A DNA stretch of 27,354 nt from CAZCBN01 sp964496975. Its GTDB lineage: Bacteria; Planctomycetota; Phycisphaerae; Phycisphaerales; UBA1924. Numbering within the stretch: position 1 is the stretch's first letter; every line of letters starts with the position of its first letter. The notes below the pieces were generated by a model. It ran no database searches, had not been told where the DNA came from, and saw only the letters and a program-made list of their open reading frames with translations. The position numbers and the translations under genes are program-made. Shown here in pieces: positions 1-8,772 of this stretch. The stretch spans positions 1-27,354 of the forward strand of contig CAZCBN010000037.1 in NCBI GenBank assembly GCA_964496975.1, in the 5' to 3' direction.

Positions 1-318
1 CCCCCGCGCCCCCGCCACCACGTACAACTCGTCCACAAACACGATCCGCCCGCCGAACTCGTTGCTCCAGTACGGCACCAAAATCCCGTACCCGCGCGGC
101 GACGCCTCCGGAGGCTCAAAGAACAGCACGATCCGCCCGGCCGCGGGATCGCTCAAAAAATGCTCCACCGTTCGCACGCCGCCCGAGCACCCCGTCCCGC
201 CCGACGCCGGGTCCTCCGCGACCAGCCCCGCCATCATCGCGACCACGTCCGCGGTAAACCGCCCGTCCCGCATCGGGGCATACACCACGTCCGCCGCCCG
301 GTCACGCGCCGTTGACAT
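1..318 (-). CDS. GNAT-family N-acetyltransferase, N-terminal part (runs off the window)
   Basis: The reading frame opens with ATG at 318 on the minus strand and is uninterrupted to base 1, giving the first 106 residues. The visible part ends with YWSNEFGGRIVFVDELYVV followed by A-G-A-R-G. This looks like the central strand and start of the acetyl-CoA-binding R/Q-x-x-G-x-G/A loop of GNAT acetyltransferases, which move an acetyl group from acetyl-CoA to an amine. Earlier residues fit the family's first helices (VAMMAGLVAEDP) and the segment in which substrates are contacted. No clear Shine-Dalgarno sequence precedes the ATG. It lies 53 bp downstream of the LTxxQ gene on the same strand and may be co-transcribed with it. 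The acceptor substrate cannot be inferred. The C-terminal half is outside the window. Confidence 0.75.
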   Translation of the reverse strand, partial: MSTARDRAADVVYAPMRDGRFTADVVAMMAGLVAEDPASGGTGCSGGVRTVEHFLSDPAAGRIVLFFEPPEASPRGYGILVPYWSNEFGGRIVFVDELYVVAGARG

Positions 319-371
319 GCCGTGTCAATACCCGGTCGCCCCGCGCTATTTCCTCCCCGCCCCCACCCCGC

Positions 372-1262
372 TCACTCCCCGTCCATCCCCGGCACCCGCT
401 CCTCCAACTCCCCCCGCAGCATCATGCCCATCAGCTTCCACCGCTGCTCCACCGTCAGCTTCATCCGGATCCGCTGAAACAGCTCCTGCTTCTGCGCCTC
501 CGTCAGCCGGTACCCGCCGTCGATGTACGCCTTCTCCGCCATCTGCCGGATCTCGCTCTGCTGCGCCGCCGTCAGCCCCAGCGGCACCGCGAGCCGCTCC
601 AGCCACCCGTCATCCTCCGGGAACACCCGCTCCGCCCCGGCCTGAATCTCCCACATCAGATCCTGCCAGTGCCGGGCCATCCGATGTTCCCAGGGCTTTT
701 TCGCCGAGCCGCTCGCCAGCGCGTGCGACAGCGTCGCCGCCTCGTACTCCTCGATCAGCGCCTCGTACCCCCCCCGCACCTCCGCCGGCAGCACCGCCGC
801 CACCCGGTCCCGCACCCGCCCCCACGCCCGCAGCGGCTCCAGCGCCGCCAGCCCGTCGCGCATCAGCACCAGCTTCTGCCCCGCCGTCCCCGCCGCCATC
901 ACCGCCTCGGCGCTCGTCAGCAGGTCCACGTGCCCGCGGATAAACCCCTCCACCAGCGCCGCCCGCTCCGCCAGCACCCCCTCCACCGCACGCCGCGTCG
1001 CCTCATCCAGCGGCACCAGCCGCAGCGCCTCCACCGCCGGCGGCGCCTCCAGCGGCGTCACCGACCCATCCAGCCCCCGCGCCACCAGCGACGCACCCGA
1101 CGCCCCCGCCGCCACCCGCGGCCCGGCCAGCGGCGAGCTCGCCCCGCCCCCGTCGCCAAGGGCCGACGCCACCACCGAACCAACAGCACAGACCCCGATG
1201 ACAAACAAATCAAAGACAGAACAAACGCCACCAATCAGTCCGTGCCGCGTGTTGTGTGCCAT
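372..1262 (-). CDS. secreted LTxxQ-type protein, paralogue of the gene at 3230-4342
   Basis: This is a 296-residue protein. Residues about 8-36 (LIGGVCSVFDLFVIGVCAVG and following) form a hydrophobic segment consistent with a signal peptide or membrane anchor, so it is probably periplasmic. The ATG at 1262 has a good AGGTGA ribosome site 4-5 bases upstream. The rest is helical and charged. It contains an LDEAT...VLAERAA block after a proline-rich stretch, and LTAAQ, LTEAQ and LTVEQ motifs near the C-terminus. LTxxQ motifs are known from Spy/CpxP-like periplasmic proteins and from many uncharacterised planctomycete proteins. The same blocks in the same order recur in the protein at 3230-4342, so I regard the two as diverged paralogues. 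No enzymatic motif is visible and the function is unknown. Confidence 0.75.
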   Translation of the reverse strand: MAHNTRHGLIGGVCSVFDLFVIGVCAVGSVVASALGDGGGASSPLAGPRVAAGASGASLVARGLDGSVTPLEAPPAVEALRLVPLDEATRRAVEGVLAERAALVEGFIRGHVDLLTSAEAVMAAGTAGQKLVLMRDGLAALEPLRAWGRVRDRVAAVLPAEVRGGYEALIEEYEAATLSHALASGSAKKPWEHRMARHWQDLMWEIQAGAERVFPEDDGWLERLAVPLGLTAAQQSEIRQMAEKAYIDGGYRLTEAQKQELFQRIRMKLTVEQRWKLMGMMLRGELEERVPGMDGE

Positions 1263-1511
1263 GGCTCACCTCATTGCAACGCCCCGCGTGGCGAAGGGCC
1301 GTCCCCCCCCGGGTCAACGCGTCCACCGCCGGGCGTGGCCAGTTGTTGGCCCTTCCCCCGCCCCGGTTTCACCGGCCCCCGCCTTCACGACATTCTCCCC
1401 GCACTCCGCCGCGCCGCCTTCACACCCCGCCCCGCCGCGGTCGATACATCCGGCACAGACCGCACGCGCCGCGCACGCCCACCCACCGTCGCCGCGCCGA
1501 GGACCCTTCCC

Positions 1512-3026
1512 ATGCACACCATGCCCCTGAAGACCACCCGCGGCGTCTCCAATGTCAGCGACATCGAGAACGCCCCGCCCCGCGAGGTCCGCACCCTCCG
1601 CCTCCAACGCCACCAGGTCGCCCCCAAGGGCAACCTCGCCGACGTCAACCCCATCACCCGCCCCACCCCGGGCCTCATCACCCGCGCGACGCCCGTGGGC
1701 ACCATGGGCAGTTGCTTCGCCAGCCGCCTGCAAGACTGGCTCATCGACTACGGCTACAACTTCGTCAAGACCGAGCGCGACCCCAGCAACCCCGACAGCT
1801 TCGCCGCCCAGACCGCCCGCTTCGGCATCGTCTTCAACACCGCCTGCTGCCGCCAGGTCTTTGAGGCCGCCCTCGGACGATTCACCCCCGCCGAACGCTG
1901 GTGGCACATGCCCAACGGCTGCCTCATGGACCCCTACCGCTACGGCGTCCACTGGACCAGCGAAGACGCCGCCGAGCGCGACCTCCGCCACCACGCCGAG
2001 TGCGTCCGCGAGGCCATCCGCCGCTGCGAGGTCTTCATCGTCACCCCCGGCATCGCCGAGGTCTGGACAAGCCGCGCCGACGGCAGCACCTTCGCCGCCG
2101 CCCCGCCCAAGGAGGTGTACAACCCCGAGCGCCACGCCTTCGGCCTCAGCACCGTGGACGAGAACATCGCCAACCTCGAGGGCATGTACGCCGCCATGCG
2201 CGAGATCAACCCGCGCATCCGCCTCATCCTCACCGTCAGCCCCGTCCCCCTCACCGCCACCTTCCGCCCCATGCACTGGTCCGTCGGCACCACCGTCAGC
2301 AAGGCCACGCTCCGCGTCGCCGTGGACCGCTTCTGCGACGCCCACCCCGAGGTCATCTACTTCCCCTCCTACGAAATCGTCACGATGCTCACCCCCGACG
2401 CCTTCGAGGCGGACAACGTCCACGTCCGCAACGAGCACGTCGGCCGCATCATGACCACCTTCATGCGCGCGCACGGCGACCTCGACACCCCCGACGCCAA
2501 CCAAGCCGCCAACCAAGCCGCCCGCGCCGCAGACGCCCCCTGGGCCTGGGAACTCCGCGAGGCCCAGCCCCGCAAGCACCCCACCATCGAGCCCGTCTTC
2601 TCCCTGCGCGCCGCCTACCTCCGCGAGGCCTGGCGCCGCCTCGCGCTCCAGCACCCGCAAAGGCCCATCGCCGTCTTCGGCGCCGGCCGCCACACCCGCA
2701 TGCTCGCCGAGATCGTCCGCGACATCGAGGGCCCGCGCGTCGCCGCCGTGCTGGACGACGCCGCCTCGCCCGGCGACACCGTGCTCACCTGGCCCGTGCG
2801 CCGCCCGGGCGACGTGCCCCCCGACTCCGTCGCCGCCGTCATCACCTCAAGCGACGCCCGCCGCCCCGAGCTCGCCTCCCGCGCCCGGGCCTGGGCCGAG
2901 GCCGCCCCCGCGCCGCACCGCCCCGTGGTCGAAGAGCTCTACGACGGCCTGCCCGTGGGCCGCTACGCCACCACCGACCTGCTCTGGTGGCACGACACCC
3001 CCCAGCGCACCGCCACCTCGGCGTAA
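1512..3026 (+). CDS. GSCFA-domain protein with C-terminal Rossmann-like domain
   Basis: This is a 504-residue protein. The family-naming motif GSCFA is at residues 66-70, preceded by a short basic N-terminal region. The following 280 residues carry blocks expected of the GSCFA family, such as FGIVFNT, VFIVTPGIAEVW, LILTVSPVPL and ADNVHVRNEHV. GSCFA proteins are related to SGNH/GDSL hydrolases, with the Ser/Cys block first and a D-x-x-H-type block near the end, and often occur near surface-polysaccharide genes; substrates are mostly unknown. The C-terminal ~110 residues begin PIAVFGAGRHTRML, a glycine-rich turn like nucleotide-binding Rossmann domains, followed by AVLDD and AVITSSD strands. 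ATG 1512 is preferred because GAGGA lies 8 bases upstream. The in-frame ORF extends far 5' over the opposite-strand gene, but that extension is Arg/Pro-rich and not protein-like. It is flanked by two opposite-strand LTxxQ paralogues. Confidence 0.85.
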   Translation: MHTMPLKTTRGVSNVSDIENAPPREVRTLRLQRHQVAPKGNLADVNPITRPTPGLITRATPVGTMGSCFASRLQDWLIDYGYNFVKTERDPSNPDSFAAQTARFGIVFNTACCRQVFEAALGRFTPAERWWHMPNGCLMDPYRYGVHWTSEDAAERDLRHHAECVREAIRRCEVFIVTPGIAEVWTSRADGSTFAAAPPKEVYNPERHAFGLSTVDENIANLEGMYAAMREINPRIRLILTVSPVPLTATFRPMHWSVGTTVSKATLRVAVDRFCDAHPEVIYFPSYEIVTMLTPDAFEADNVHVRNEHVGRIMTTFMRAHGDLDTPDANQAANQAARAADAPWAWELREAQPRKHPTIEPVFSLRAAYLREAWRRLALQHPQRPIAVFGAGRHTRMLAEIVRDIEGPRVAAVLDDAASPGDTVLTWPVRRPGDVPPDSVAAVITSSDARRPELASRARAWAEAAPAPHRPVVEELYDGLPVGRYATTDLLWWHDTPQRTATSA

Positions 3027-3229
3027 CCACGCCGGCCGCATGAGCGCACAAAGACGGCGGAACGCGAAGGCCGCGAAGACGCGACGGCCCGAAGAACGCT
3101 GCCACGCCGACCGCGCGCAAGACTCACACAACAACCGCAACGCGCCCGGGTTCCGCGCGCATCCCCCCGCGCGCTCCGCTGGCTCCGCCCCTCCGCGTGC
3201 TCCGAAGGACGTGCGGTGCGCTCCCGCCC

Positions 3230-4342
3230 TCAGGGCCGCGGCCGCGGCTGGCGCTGGCCGTACAGCAGCGCGCGGGCCTTCTCCCGCTGCTCGGGCGACA
3301 GCGTCTGCATGAAGGCCATCATCTCCTGCCGCCGCACCTTGGCCGCGTCGGGCGTTTCACGCGCCGCGGCCGTGCGCTCAAAGGCGGTCCGCAGCGCATT
3401 CTCCTGCTCGGGCGTCAGGTCGAGCTGCGTCTTGAAGTTCTCGAACGAGTCCTGCTTCAGCTGAATCTGGCCCTCGACCGACCGGGCGATCTCCAGTTGC
3501 AGGTCCCGCCGCAGCACCGCCTCTTCACCCATCGCGCCGCCGCGCCCCGCGCGCAAAGCGGGCCGCGCCGCGTCCCCCTCGGCCGGCTGGAAGCGCCGGC
3601 GCGGGGCGGCCTCACCCTCCGGCGCATTCGCCGGGGGGGCGCCGGCCTGGTTGCCCGGGCGGAACCGCCGGGCGGGACGCTCCGCCTCCCCGGGTTGGGT
3701 CGCGGGCTCGCCCATCTCGCCGTCGTTCTCCGGCCCGCCGGGCCCGCCCAGCTCCAGCATCTCGTCCGGCCCGGCGTCCGCCGGCGCGGCGCCCGGGGCC
3801 CGACCGCCGGTGAGGCGCCGCACCGTCTCCTGCCGCGCGGCCGTGCGGAACTCTTGCAGCGCCTTCTCGTACGCCGCGCGGTCGGCCTCGCCCAGCACCG
3901 CCGCGATCTGCTCGGCGGGCGTCGGCTTCGCCACCAGGGGCGCGCTCAACTCCCGCATCTGCATCGTGATCTCGCGCCGCTTCGCCGCGTCGTCGATCTG
4001 CCGCAGCGTGCGGTACTCCTCCAAGAACGTCCGGTTGTCCTGCACGAAGCGGTCGATCTGCGCGGCCCGGGCCGTCAGCACCGCCTGCACCTTCTCCTGC
4101 GTCGCCGCGTCCAGCTTCAGGGTTTCCAGCGCGGCCTCAAAGGTCGGCACGCGGGGGATCTCCATCGTGCCGTCGAGGTTGCGCCGCACGCCCGAGTCCA
4201 CGCCCGGCGCTTCGATGACCTCGGGGCCGGAGAGCAGGCCGGCGTCCGTCGCGGGCTGGGCCGCCCACGCGGTGCCCGCCAGCATGACCAGCGCGAGCAC
4301 ACCGACCGTCGACGTGCGCAGGACCGAAGCAGCGTGTGACAT
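3230..4342 (-). CDS. secreted LTxxQ-type protein, paralogue of the gene at 372-1262
   Basis: This is a 370-residue protein. The start is placed at ATG 4342, with GGAG 9 bases upstream; a GTG at 4357 has no ribosome site. Residues 1-28 (MSHAASVLRTSTVGVLALVM then LAGTAWAAQ) are a standard cleavable signal peptide with an A-x-A site, so the product is periplasmic. The N-terminal domain has LDAAT...VLTARAA and a second helical block ending EFRTAARQE. A linker of about 100 residues is rich in P, G, E and R. The C-terminal domain contains LTPEQ and LSPEQREKARALL near the end. This is the LTxxQ pattern of Spy/CpxP-like helical periplasmic proteins, but length and linker differ from those chaperones. 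It shares motif order with the 372-1262 protein. Function is unknown; metal- or stress-related roles are only guesses. Confidence 0.75.
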   Translation of the reverse strand: MSHAASVLRTSTVGVLALVMLAGTAWAAQPATDAGLLSGPEVIEAPGVDSGVRRNLDGTMEIPRVPTFEAALETLKLDAATQEKVQAVLTARAAQIDRFVQDNRTFLEEYRTLRQIDDAAKRREITMQMRELSAPLVAKPTPAEQIAAVLGEADRAAYEKALQEFRTAARQETVRRLTGGRAPGAAPADAGPDEMLELGGPGGPENDGEMGEPATQPGEAERPARRFRPGNQAGAPPANAPEGEAAPRRRFQPAEGDAARPALRAGRGGAMGEEAVLRRDLQLEIARSVEGQIQLKQDSFENFKTQLDLTPEQENALRTAFERTAAARETPDAAKVRRQEMMAFMQTLSPEQREKARALLYGQRQPRPRP

Positions 4343-4600
4343 GGCCAGCAACTCCACAAGGCGGACGGAACACCCGGCCAGGGGCCGACGCCGTCCGCGA
4401 TGAAAAACCCGTCCAATCCTCGAACACAGGGGCGGGCCCGGGGCCCGCGCCCTCCGAAGGTCTCATCGACCCGTTTCGTCGACCCAACAAGAACGCCGCC
4501 GCACCCCCACGATTGCCATGCGGCGGCGGAGGGGTGCGGCGGCAGAAGTTGGCGCCCCGGACCGATGCGGGGGACATGTCAACGGACGTTGTTTGGGATT
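4343..4600. other. intergenic region with hairpins
   Basis: This 258-bp stretch separates two minus-strand genes and has no convincing ORF. It holds the 13-bp inverted repeat annotated separately and an 8-1-8 GC palindrome at 4432-4448. It also supplies the GGAG ribosome site of the LTxxQ gene at 4342. Confidence 0.5.
4495..4543 (-). terminator. 13-bp perfect inverted repeat, candidate terminator of the PEP-CTERM gene
   Basis: Arms GCCGCCGCACCCC (4495-4507) and GGGGTGCGGCGGC (4531-4543) are exact reverse complements around a 23-base loop. In the minus direction it begins 57 bases after the PEP-CTERM stop codon and is followed by a modest T-rich run (GTTCTTGTT). That is the order expected for a factor-independent terminator, though the loop is long and the T-run short. 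A simple structural role is also possible in such GC-rich DNA. Confidence 0.45.
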
Positions 4601-5313
4601 TCAGGCCGTGCGGCGGCGACGACCCACGACCAGCCCGGCGGCGGCAAAGGCACCCACGATCGAGGGGGCCGGCACAATCCGGACGTTGTCGATGTCCAGC
4701 CGAACCGCCGAGGCATCGCCCAGCAGGGCGTCGGGCGCCCGCAGGCCGATCTGGAGCGAGCCGACGTTCCCGAAAATGGTGGGGAAGAGCGTCGGGGGGC
4801 CCTCAAAGATGAAGAGCGCGGGGTTGATGGCGAAGGNNNNNNNNNNGTGCACGGCGGCTACGCCTGGGGCTCGTTCGACGCCACCGCGACCGACGAGATG
4901 GTGATGGCCCCGGGGAAGTTGTTGGGGGTCGCGACGCGGAGGAAGACCTCCGACGCGGCGGCGGCGTTGTGACGCACGTCGACGCTCACGCGCACAATTT
5001 GCCCGGTGATCCAGTTGCCGCGGAAGGCGTCGTTGCTGGCGTTGGGCGTGAGCGGGCTGTTGTCGGAGTTGCCGCGGAGGCCGACGACGGTGCGGGTGGC
5101 GTTGTCGGCGGTCGAGCCGGCGAAGGAGAGGTCGCTCGAGATGAAGCCGGAGCCGTCGAGGGCGCCGCTGGCGGTGAAGGCGGCGGGGCCGAAGCCGGCA
5201 TCCAACCAGTTGGCGTTGCCGGAGTTGAAGGTCTCGACGAAGGGCAGCACGCTGCCGGACGCCCCGAAGGAGAGAACGCCGGCCGCGAGCACGAACGTGG
5301 TGGTGCGGGTCAT
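4601..5313 (-). CDS. PEP-CTERM sorting-domain secreted protein, interrupted by an assembly gap
   Basis: The gene reads from ATG 5313 (GGAG 8 bases upstream) to a stop at 4601, broken by 10 Ns at 4837-4846. The N-terminal piece starts with a signal peptide (MTRTTTFVLAAGVLSFGASG) and continues as a beta-rich, Asn/Ser/Ala-rich extracellular domain (ETFNSGNANWLDAGFGPAAF onward). The C-terminal piece ends LDIDNVRIVPAPSIVG, then a hydrophobic stretch and RRRRTA: the PEP-CTERM signal recognised by exosortases, with PAPS as the local variant. Such proteins are exported and cleaved at the cell surface. The pieces lie in different frames and the N-terminal frame meets a TAG at 4858-4860, just before the gap. 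I infer a gap-edge sequence or joining error rather than a real pseudogene. Two separate genes remain possible. Function of the domain is unknown. Confidence 0.7.
4837..4846. other. assembly gap (10 N) inside the PEP-CTERM gene
   Basis: Ten Ns in a row. Because the number is the same as at 15096-15105, it is probably a fixed placeholder and not a measured distance. Reading-frame comparisons across it are therefore meaningless. Confidence 0.95.
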
Positions 5314-5419
5314 GTCACAGGCTCCACGAAACCCCGGGGCGGCGATGCGTCGCCGTGGGTCTCGGCATGGGTGATGCTGCACCTGGAAGGCCGACCTCCT
5401 CGGATCCGGGTGCGGCAAG

Positions 5420-5448
5420 ATGGTATTGAGACTTAGTCTCAATGACAA
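5420..5448 (-). promoter_or_regulatory. sigma70-like promoter of the PEP-CTERM gene
   Basis: On the minus strand TTGTCA (-35, at 5443-5448) is separated by exactly 17 bases from TACCAT (-10, at 5420-5425). The element lies in a relatively AT-rich patch about 110 bases upstream of the ATG at 5313. The predicted transcript has a leader of roughly 100 bases. The spacer is taken up almost entirely by the palindrome annotated separately. Confidence 0.5.
5425..5443. promoter_or_regulatory. 19-bp perfect palindrome, Fur-like operator
   Basis: The sequence ATTGAGACTTAGTCTCAAT is a perfect 9-1-9 inverted repeat, strikingly regular and AT-rich for this DNA. It has the 19-bp length and the TGAnAnT-n-AnTnTCA-like 7-1-7 core layout of Fur-family binding sites. 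It sits between the -35 and -10 boxes of the PEP-CTERM promoter, the ideal position for a repressor that blocks polymerase. glmS starts 230 bp away on the other side and could be affected too. The site is seen directly; assignment to Fur (or another Fur-family member such as Zur, Mur or PerR) is inference from the shape. Confidence 0.6.
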
Positions 5449-5672
5449 GGCGACGGGTGACGAAATCAAAGATCCACCGTTTTTGGGGGATGTCAAGGCT
5501 CGTTGCGGCGTGGGGCCGCGGCCCGATCTGGCGAACTTTGCGCCCTCGGGGGCGGAACAGGGGGCACCGGCGGGCCGTGGGTTTGGGGTCGCCGGCGGTT
5601 TGGGTCGATGGAGTGGAACGGCAATACCATCGCCGGAGCGGCGCCCGCCGCGCAAACTGAGAGGGTGACGGC

Positions 5673-7514
<1,842 letters not shown>

Positions 7515-7564
7515 GGGGCGGGACGCCTTCGCGTTCGATCGGCACGCCCTCGGGTTTCCAGTAT

Positions 7565-8179
7565 TCAGCGCGAGGCGGGCGCGCCAACCTCACCGATGCT
7601 CCATCCCAAGTGTCCCATCACTCGATGAAGGAAGCGGAGCTGCATCTTCTCCTCGACGTCGATGACTTTGTCATCGAGAACGGCGCCAAGGCAACGGTGG
7701 TACAAACTGACATGAACAAACTCCCTCTCGCCCTGCGTGATCCCAGACGATTCGATCAATCGGCGTAGCTCCGTCAACTCGTCGGGCGAGACGGTTCCAT
7801 CGGCCAGCGCATCGCTGACGGCATCACGATAGCGCTGGACGCGATCGGACCACGGTGCCTCAACATCGTTGCCGAAGGGTGTATGTACCTGGCCGGTCGG
7901 CATTGTTACTCGAACCCGCGGCACGAACTTCTCCTTCGTGACATCGACTTCGGCAATCTTGTGAACCATGAAGAACCGCCAGCCGTCCTCCGGGTCAATC
8001 TGGTGACAACGAATCATCATGTCTTGCTTGCCCTGCGTGAAACCGTAAGGCTCGACTGTCCGCCAAGGATTCTTTTCGAGAGTCGGATGCTTCAGATAGC
8101 GAATTCGCGCAAGACACGTTGCGGCAGCCGCGGCTTGCAGCAAGGCGACCGCGTCATCGTTGTGCAGAACATTGGGCAT
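7565..8179 (-). CDS. WYL-like / TerB-like domain protein
   Basis: This is a 204-residue protein. ATG 8179 is chosen because AAAGGG lies 7 bases upstream; an upstream in-frame ATG at 8215 has no ribosome site. Residues ~10-90 resemble a WYL domain: ARIRYLK, then R-T-V-E-P-Y-G-F, then WRFFMVHKIAEV and KFVPR, matching the strand pattern of these ligand-sensing folds. Residues ~105-195 are all-helical with paired acidic turns (ADGTVSPDEL, LDDKVIDVEEK) like TerB-type domains. TerB domains bind metal in some proteins, but no tellurite operon is present and that name would mislead. There is no DNA-binding helix-turn-helix. Base composition is clearly lower in GC than neighbours (about 55% in 7621-7740 by hand count), suggesting recent acquisition. 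It faces glmS tail to tail. Confidence 0.65.
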   Translation of the reverse strand: MPNVLHNDDAVALLQAAAAATCLARIRYLKHPTLEKNPWRTVEPYGFTQGKQDMMIRCHQIDPEDGWRFFMVHKIAEVDVTKEKFVPRVRVTMPTGQVHTPFGNDVEAPWSDRVQRYRDAVSDALADGTVSPDELTELRRLIESSGITQGEREFVHVSLYHRCLGAVLDDKVIDVEEKMQLRFLHRVMGHLGWSIGEVGAPASR

Positions 8180-8270
8180 GAATTGACCCTTTCGCGAGAG
8201 TGGCGGTGAGAGCATACCGGAACTTGAGTACGTCAGAATCCGATGCTACGTTGCGCCTGTGCCCCGCTCC

Positions 8271-8738
8271 ATGAACGCCCGCTGGTGCTTCCGCCGTGCC
8301 CGGTACGCCGATCTGCGGCTTGCGGCGCGGTCGGCGCCGGTGCTTGTGGCCGCGGGGTTGGGGCGGGGGGCCGGGGTGACGGCGTTTGCGCTTGTCTGTG
8401 CCGGGCTGCTCGGGTGCGGGGCGATGGTTGTCGTGGACTCGCTCGCCGCGAGGCCCCTGCCCTCGATGATGGTCAGCGTGGCGTCGGGCGTGTTCGTGGG
8501 CGCGCTGTTGCTCGGCCCGCCGGCGACGCTCTGGGTGTACTTCGGCGTGCTCTGGCCCCGGGCCAGGCGGCGCGTGCTCGCGGCGCGATGCCGCGTCTGC
8601 CCGTTCTGCGCGCACGACCTGCGGGGCCGCCCGCGCGGCGTGGAGCCCTGCGGCGAGTGCGGCCGGACCATCCTTCAACGCGACGCGGTGATCTTCTGGT
8701 GCCGCGCGCTCGCCCGCGGCGGGGGCGACACGCCCTGA
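8271..8738 (+). CDS. small membrane protein with zinc-ribbon C-terminus
   Basis: This is a 155-residue protein from ATG 8271; a GTG at 8259 would add four residues, and neither has a clear ribosome site. Two hydrophobic segments (about residues 24-52 and 64-90, AFALVCAGLLGCGAMVVV and SGVFVGALLLGPPATLWVYF) predict two membrane spans. After a basic stretch, cysteines in CRVCPFC...CGEC, with HDLRG between them, form a zinc-ribbon. CPxC-x-DLRG...CxEC tails on small membrane proteins are common and uncharacterised in planctomycetes. The gene is divergent from the WYL/TerB gene, with only about 90 bases between starts, and converges on the TolC-like gene. No function can be assigned. Confidence 0.65.
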   Translation: MNARWCFRRARYADLRLAARSAPVLVAAGLGRGAGVTAFALVCAGLLGCGAMVVVDSLAARPLPSMMVSVASGVFVGALLLGPPATLWVYFGVLWPRARRRVLAARCRVCPFCAHDLRGRPRGVEPCGECGRTILQRDAVIFWCRALARGGGDTP

Positions 8739-8772
8739 ACGCCGCGTGAACGCCGGCGGCTGTCGCGCCGCG

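Larger units (their letters stand above)
5314..5672. other. 359-bp divergent intergenic region between the PEP-CTERM gene and glmS
   Basis: It carries the palindromic operator and minus-strand promoter described above. On the plus strand a weak candidate promoter for glmS is TTGGGT (5600-5605) and TACCAT (5625-5630), with a 19-base spacer. The ribosome site GAGGGTG lies just before the glmS ATG. No convincing ORF is present, and I see no glmS-ribozyme-like element. Confidence 0.5.

Noticed and set aside
312..1511. Long 5' extension of the GSCFA reading frame (ORF open from 312)
   Set aside because: It overlaps the opposite-strand LTxxQ gene, translates to Arg/Pro/His-rich noise, and a ribosome site supports the start at 1512.
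4432..4448. 8-1-8 GC palindrome as an operator
   Set aside because: Made only of G and C in very GC-rich DNA and not placed at a promoter, so chance is a sufficient explanation.
4858..5313. Complete small secreted protein ending at the TAG at 4858
   Set aside because: The stop lies next to an assembly gap, and the fragment beyond carries a matching PEP-CTERM end, so one broken gene is more likely.
5444..5672. glmS ribozyme or riboswitch in the glmS leader
   Set aside because: No pseudoknot-like conserved core was seen, and the ribozyme is mainly known from Firmicutes.
7565..8179. Tellurite-resistance gene
   Set aside because: Only a TerB-like fold is suggested; no other ter genes are nearby.
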